From contig CANPDS010000074.1 of NCBI GenBank assembly GCA_947573015.1, positions 1-9,587 on the forward strand: a DNA stretch of 9,587 nt, in the 5' to 3' direction. Shown piece by piece: positions 5,623 to 9,587 of this stretch. The position numbers were made by a program, and so were the translations under genes. Source of the DNA: an uncultured Muribaculum sp. (GTDB taxonomy: Bacteria; Bacteroidota; Bacteroidia; Bacteroidales; Muribaculaceae). Below the pieces are notes generated by a model. That model ran no database searches, was not told where the DNA came from, and was given only the letters and a program-made list of their open reading frames with translations. The stretch's first letter is position 1. Every line of letters begins with the position of its first letter.

Positions 5623-7467
5623 TTATTTACCGAGTATTTCTTTTACACCGGCTTTTATCTCGCTTATCAGGAATGGCTGTCCTTGAATCTTATTTATGCG
5701 CTTAATCTGTAATCCGGGCATGCGGCTTTGCAAGAAGTCGGCAAACTGTCCGGTATTCAACTCTGCACAGATTACATTCTTGTAGCGTGAAAGTATTTGC
5801 TGAGTGTTGCGAGGCAATGGGTTGATATAGCGGAAATGGGCAAATGCTATCGGGCAACCTTCTTTAATAAGTTCTTCTGCGGCCGAACGAAGGTGCCCGT
5901 AAGTACCTCCCCATCCTATCAAAATGGTATCAGCATTGCAGTCGCCGAGAACTTCCAATTCAGGGATATCCATAGCCACGCGCTCTACTTTCTCCTTGCG
6001 GGCATGCACCATCTTCTCGTGATTTACAGGATCTATCGACAAGGCTCCTGTAGTGTAGTCTTTTTCAAGGCCGCCGAGTCGATGTGCCAATCCTTCTGTG
6101 CCTGGAATACCCCAATAACGGGCAAGAGTAGCTTCATCGCGCATATATGGGCGCCAGTTTTTACGCAGTTCTTCCGGTACATATCTTGGTTGTATCTCAG
6201 GGAATTCATCAGCTTCCGGCACTCTCCATGCGCTTGATCCGTTGCCAATGAAAGCATCGGAAAGCAATATGACGGGAGTCATATGCTCGATGGCAATACG
6301 TGCTGCTTCAAATGCCATTGTGAAACAATCGGTTGGTGAGGCCGGAGCTACTACTACCACTGGCGACTCTCCATTTCGGCCATAAAGGGCCTGCATGAGA
6401 TCTGTCTGTTCTGTTTTGGTGGGCAGACCTGTTGACGGACCGCCACGCTGCACGTCAATTATCACAAGAGGCAGCTCTGCCATTACGGCAAGGCCAATTC
6501 CCTCGCTCTTGAGTGCCAATCCGGGGCCAGAGGTGGAGGTTACGGCAAGATTTCCTGCAAATGAAGCACCTATCGCTGAGCATACGCCACCAATTTCATC
6601 TTCCATCTGAATGGCTTTTACGCCAAGATCTCTACGCTTTGCCAGTTCATGTAAGATATCTGTTGCCGGTGTGATGGGATAACTTCCAAGGAAGAGTGGA
6701 CGACCTGATTTCTCTGATGCCATAATCAAGCCCCATGCAACAGCAGTATTTCCATTGATGTCAGTGTATATACCGGGGCGCACAGCCTCAGATTCTATTC
6801 GGTAAGTAGATACTCCGGCATGGATATTTGCGCCATAATCGTATCCAGCACGTATAACGTTGCTGTTTGCTTCAAATATAGCCGGTTTCTTGGCAAATTT
6901 ATGATGGAGGTGGTGTATAGCCGCTTCAAGAGGACGGTCAAACAACCAGCAGATCAATCCAAGCGCAAAAATATTGCGGCATTTGAGCACAGATTTATTG
7001 TCTAGACCGCTTTCTGCAAGAGCTGCTTTAGTCATAGATGTGACCGGCACTTCCACTACTTGTGCCTTAAGACCAAGTTCAGTGTACGGGTCGTCGGTGA
7101 CAAATTGAGCTTTCTTTAAATCGCTCTCTTTAAAAGAGTCAATATCGACGATTACGACACCACCCTTCTTCAAATGCTTTACATTCTGCTTTAATGCAGC
7201 CGGATTCATGGCGATCAGAACATCTGCTTGATCGCCTGGAGTATGCACTCCTATACCCAGGTGTACCTGAAATCCTGACACTCCGCTCAGTGAACCTTGT
7301 GGAGCACGGACTTCTGCCGGATAATCAGGGAATGTTGACACCTGATTTCCTATGCCTGCCGATACATTTGTAAAAATGTTGCCGGCAAGCTGCATGCCAT
7401 CGCCCGAATCACCGGAAAATCTAACGACCACTTTATCAATGGTCTTTACATCAGCTTTTTCTAACAT
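5623..7467 (-). CDS. korA: 2-oxoglutarate:ferredoxin oxidoreductase, alpha subunit (gamma-alpha fusion)
   Basis: 614-residue partner of KorB. The N-terminal gamma domain (about residues 10-190) has VVRFSGDSGDGMQLAGNIF (14-32) and the conserved FPDYPAEVRAPQGSLSGVSG run (46-65), which helps bind CoA. The alpha part (about 235-610) carries the pyrimidine-binding domain with GSYPITPATDI (261-271), the MEDE glutamate motif (288-291), TSTSGPG (310-316) and RGGPSTGLPTKTEQ (341-354). The gamma-alpha fusion and length are usual for bacterial KorA. ATG at 7467 is chosen because it directly precedes the domain with little extension. A 92-bp A+T-rich gap with a tandem repeat separates it from pyrC. In anaerobic Bacteroidales this enzyme links 2-oxoglutarate and succinyl-CoA to the ferredoxin pool. 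Confidence 0.94.
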   Translation of the reverse strand: MLEKADVKTIDKVVVRFSGDSGDGMQLAGNIFTNVSAGIGNQVSTFPDYPAEVRAPQGSLSGVSGFQVHLGIGVHTPGDQADVLIAMNPAALKQNVKHLKKGGVVIVDIDSFKESDLKKAQFVTDDPYTELGLKAQVVEVPVTSMTKAALAESGLDNKSVLKCRNIFALGLICWLFDRPLEAAIHHLHHKFAKKPAIFEANSNVIRAGYDYGANIHAGVSTYRIESEAVRPGIYTDINGNTAVAWGLIMASEKSGRPLFLGSYPITPATDILHELAKRRDLGVKAIQMEDEIGGVCSAIGASFAGNLAVTSTSGPGLALKSEGIGLAVMAELPLVIIDVQRGGPSTGLPTKTEQTDLMQALYGRNGESPVVVVAPASPTDCFTMAFEAARIAIEHMTPVILLSDAFIGNGSSAWRVPEADEFPEIQPRYVPEELRKNWRPYMRDEATLARYWGIPGTEGLAHRLGGLEKDYTTGALSIDPVNHEKMVHARKEKVERVAMDIPELEVLGDCNADTILIGWGGTYGHLRSAAEELIKEGCPIAFAHFRYINPLPRNTQQILSRYKNVICAELNTGQFADFLQSRMPGLQIKRINKIQGQPFLISEIKAGVKEILGK

Positions 7468-7521
7468 GATGATTTATATAGAGTATTATTATTTATATCA
7501 TTAGATAGGTAAACCGCGAAA

Positions 7522-7552
7522 TTATTATATAAAATTCTTATTATATAAAATT
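7522..7552. repeat. Tandem 15-bp repeat in the pyrC-korA gap
   Basis: TTATTATATAAAATT occurs twice without mismatch (7522-7536 and 7538-7552), one base apart, in an A+T-rich gap of 92 bp upstream of korA. The period of 16 bp is not an exact number of helical turns. A promoter for korAB may lie here: TAATTTCG (minus, 7524-7517) is one base off the -7 consensus, but I see no TTTG at the right distance. The repeat could be a regulator site or simple A+T-rich slippage. Confidence 0.5.
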
Positions 7553-7559
7553 TCAATGC

Positions 7560-8909
7560 CTACTTGTTAAAGCGTAAAGCTTTTCCTCTTACCTCAGGAT
7601 TTATATGCCCGTCGCGCCATACTGCTTTGCCATTTACCCATGTGGCTATAACCCGATTATGCAGGGTTGTGCCGGCAAGTGGAGTCCAGCCGCAATGACT
7701 TAACACAATGTTGTCCGTAACTTCATATGGATCATTTGTGCGTACTACTGTTATATCTGCGGCATATCCTTTGCGCAGATAACCGCGTTTTTTTATACCG
7801 AACAACCGTGCCGGAGCATGGCACATCTTTTCTATGACTAACTCATGGGTAAAGATACCCATATCGGCCATCTCAAGCATGACCGGAAGTGAGAATTGCA
7901 CCATTGGAGCACCGGACGTCGCAGTTAGAGCATCACCATCCTTCTCCGAAAGCAAATGAGGCGCATGATCGGTAGCTACGATATCTATCCGGCCATCACA
8001 TAATGCTTTTCGCAATGCATCACGATCGGCAGCTGTCTTGATTGCCGGATTCATTTTTATGCGCGTTCCAAGCCGGGCATAATCTTCGTCACAAAACCAA
8101 AGATGATGCACACAGACTTCTGATGTTATCCTCTTTTGACTAAGCGGTCGAGCAGAAAACATTTGAGCTTCTTCCTTTGTGCTCAAATGCAACACATGCA
8201 GACGGCTGCCATATTTTTTTGCACGATCAATAGCTTTGCGTGTACTTATCACACATGCTTCGCGTGATCGGATATTAGGATGCTGTTCGACTGGCACACC
8301 ATTTGGATATTGGGCTGAAATACGTTGGCTGTTCGCTCGAATTGTAGATTCATCTTCGGAGTGGACCGCAATTATTGTAGGAACACGCGAGAATATCTCA
8401 TTCAATGATCTGTCTCGGTCAACTAACATATTCCCGGTAGAAGAGCCAAGAAATAATTTTACACCAGGACATCGTGAAAAATCAGTGGTCAGCAATGTTG
8501 AGAGATTATCATTTGTCGCACCCATAAAGAATGCGTAGTTCACTGCCGACACATTATGTCCACGCTGCAACTTTTCCAGAAAAGCTTTATGGCTTACTGT
8601 CGGAGGCTTTGTATTTGGCATGTCCATAAAAGACGTAACTCCACCGGCTGCAGCTGCCTGCGATTCGGTGGCGATATCGCCTTTATGAGTTAACCCTGGA
8701 TCACGGAAATGTACTTGATCATCAATAACTCCGGGAAGCACCAGACACCCTGAGGCATCAAAACTATCATAGCAGTTTTCCACCAATTCACGCGAAGGTA
8801 CTCCATGACGAATGCTTGTTATCGTGCCATCTTCGTCAAACAGAAGATATCCAAGATATTTAGCATCATCATTTATAATGACTCCATTATATATTATTGT
8901 ATAATTCAT
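7560..8909 (-). CDS. pyrC: Dihydroorotase (Bacteroidota type, QVH metal motif)
   Basis: 449-residue amidohydrolase that cyclises N-carbamoyl-aspartate to dihydroorotate in pyrimidine synthesis. Visible metal and active-site residues: GVIDDQVHFRDPGLTHKGDI (60-79), K151 in GVKLFLGSSTGN (the lysine expected to be carboxylated), H183 (AVHSED), H241 (LHVLHLST), and D314 in ATDHAPH; MDMPNTKPP (95-103) and MNPAIK (286-291) fit substrate-binding loops. The first histidine of the usual HxH pair is Gln65, which I recall as common in Bacteroidota dihydroorotases. C-terminal strands (ADITVVRTNDPY) complete the small beta domain. The start overlaps the stop of the upstream glycosyltransferase gene (ATGA, 8906-8909), so the two are coupled. 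Allantoinase or hydantoinase is less likely given the DHO-type loops. Confidence 0.92.
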   Translation of the reverse strand: MNYTIIYNGVIINDDAKYLGYLLFDEDGTITSIRHGVPSRELVENCYDSFDASGCLVLPGVIDDQVHFRDPGLTHKGDIATESQAAAAGGVTSFMDMPNTKPPTVSHKAFLEKLQRGHNVSAVNYAFFMGATNDNLSTLLTTDFSRCPGVKLFLGSSTGNMLVDRDRSLNEIFSRVPTIIAVHSEDESTIRANSQRISAQYPNGVPVEQHPNIRSREACVISTRKAIDRAKKYGSRLHVLHLSTKEEAQMFSARPLSQKRITSEVCVHHLWFCDEDYARLGTRIKMNPAIKTAADRDALRKALCDGRIDIVATDHAPHLLSEKDGDALTATSGAPMVQFSLPVMLEMADMGIFTHELVIEKMCHAPARLFGIKKRGYLRKGYAADITVVRTNDPYEVTDNIVLSHCGWTPLAGTTLHNRVIATWVNGKAVWRDGHINPEVRGKALRFNK

Positions 8910-9587
8910 GGGGTTGGATATTTTCTAAACCAACTATCATACTTCAGGCGCATCACTCCAAACATGGCCTCGGAGAATATGCCGGAACTCATCTTACTGG
9001 TGCCAAGTACACGGTTGACGAAAATTATAGGTACTTCCTCAATTTTATAGCCCATTTTATAGGCTGTGAATTTCATTTCAATCTGAAATGCATAACCTTT
9101 AAATCGGATTTTATCAAGTTCCATGTGCTCAAGTACTCTTCTGCGGTAGCATACGAAACCTGCTGTAGTGTCTTGTACAGGCATCCCGGTGATCAACCTT
9201 ACATACTTCGATGCAAAATATGACATCAACACACGACTCATTGGCCAATTCACGACATTCACTCCAGTGATATAACGCGATCCAACCGCGACATCCGCAC
9301 CGGCTGCACATGCATCGTGCAGTTTCACCAAATCCTGAGGATTATGGGAGAAGTCTGCATCCATCTCAAAGATATATTCGTATCCATGATCAAGTGCCCA
9401 ACGAAAACCTGTTATATAAGCTGTACCTAATCCGAGTTTCCCGGACCGCTCTATCAAATGTATGCGATCTGGATATTCCACCTGCTTAGATTTGACAATT
9501 GCGGCCGTACCGTCAGGAGATCCGTCATCCACTACCAATACATCGATTTTAAGAGGCAATGCAAGCACAGCTTCGATAATAGCGGAT
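8906..9587 (-). CDS. GT2 polyprenol-phosphate mannosyltransferase-like protein (partial, N-terminus outside window)
   Basis: Family-2 glycosyltransferase of the dolichol/polyprenol-phosphate mannose synthase type, which transfers a sugar from GDP-mannose (or a similar donor) to polyprenyl phosphate at the membrane. The frame is open to the window edge (first full codon at 9586) and gives 226 residues; the family is about 245-250, so about 20 N-terminal residues are missing. Motifs in order: VLVVDDGSPDGT (nucleotide binding), GKLGLGTAYITGFRWA, FEMDADFSHNP (metal-binding DAD), AVGSRYITG, and a C-terminal EVPIIFVNR. There is no C-terminal membrane segment, so it is the short soluble or peripheral form. 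The GTG at 9568 is internal to the GT-A fold and should not be taken as the start. It overlaps pyrC by 4 bp. Donor and acceptor are inferred from the family. Confidence 0.88.
   Translation of the reverse strand, partial: SAIIEAVLALPLKIDVLVVDDGSPDGTAAIVKSKQVEYPDRIHLIERSGKLGLGTAYITGFRWALDHGYEYIFEMDADFSHNPQDLVKLHDACAAGADVAVGSRYITGVNVVNWPMSRVLMSYFASKYVRLITGMPVQDTTAGFVCYRRRVLEHMELDKIRFKGYAFQIEMKFTAYKMGYKIEEVPIIFVNRVLGTSKMSSGIFSEAMFGVMRLKYDSWFRKYPTP

Noticed and set aside
1..9587. tRNA or rRNA genes, CRISPR arrays, insertion sequences
   Set aside because: I saw no cloverleaf-type sequence, no regularly spaced repeats and no transposase; the only recombinase-like gene is degenerate and without visible att sites.

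Overview
The window looks like part of a chromosome from the order Bacteroidales, possibly a gut Muribaculaceae-type organism (the family is a guess). The signs are a UpxY-type NusG paralogue followed by a UpxZ-like gene, a Bacteroides-type promoter (TTTG, 20 nt, TAATTTTG), a fused KorA/KorB 2-oxoacid:ferredoxin oxidoreductase, and a dihydroorotase with the QVHFRDPG motif. Every gene I can support lies on the minus strand, so transcription runs from the right end to the left end.

Right part (about 4577-9587) is core metabolism. It holds the end of a GT2 polyprenol-phosphate mannosyltransferase-like gene, pyrC (dihydroorotase, joined to it by an ATGA overlap), then korA and korB. The kor genes end in a strong hairpin and then a second hairpin with a U-rich tail, which is the likely operon terminator.

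Middle (about 4148-4576) is a 429-bp intergenic region with that terminator, a near-consensus promoter and a leader of roughly 200 nt. It opens what looks like a capsular or extracellular polysaccharide locus.

Left part (1-4147) is the start of that locus: a tyrosine-recombinase-like gene, upxY, a upxZ-like gene, two small genes of unknown function, a hexapeptide O-acetyltransferase and the first 314 codons of a Wzx-type flippase. Spacing is tight throughout (overlaps or gaps under 40 bp), so one operon is likely. Base composition turns A+T-rich at about 1590, where the variable polysaccharide genes begin.

The most notable observation is a run of ten G (minus strand) inside the recombinase-like gene. 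It puts the first 42 codons out of frame with an otherwise intact 207-codon remainder. Nine or twelve G would restore a 252-residue protein. This is either a phase-variable switch at the head of the polysaccharide operon or a sequencing error. The recombinase-like protein lacks recognisable catalytic residues, so it may be a regulator rather than an enzyme. The second item is the pair of unknown genes (membrane-anchored coiled coil plus a small soluble protein) placed between the regulators and the biosynthesis genes.
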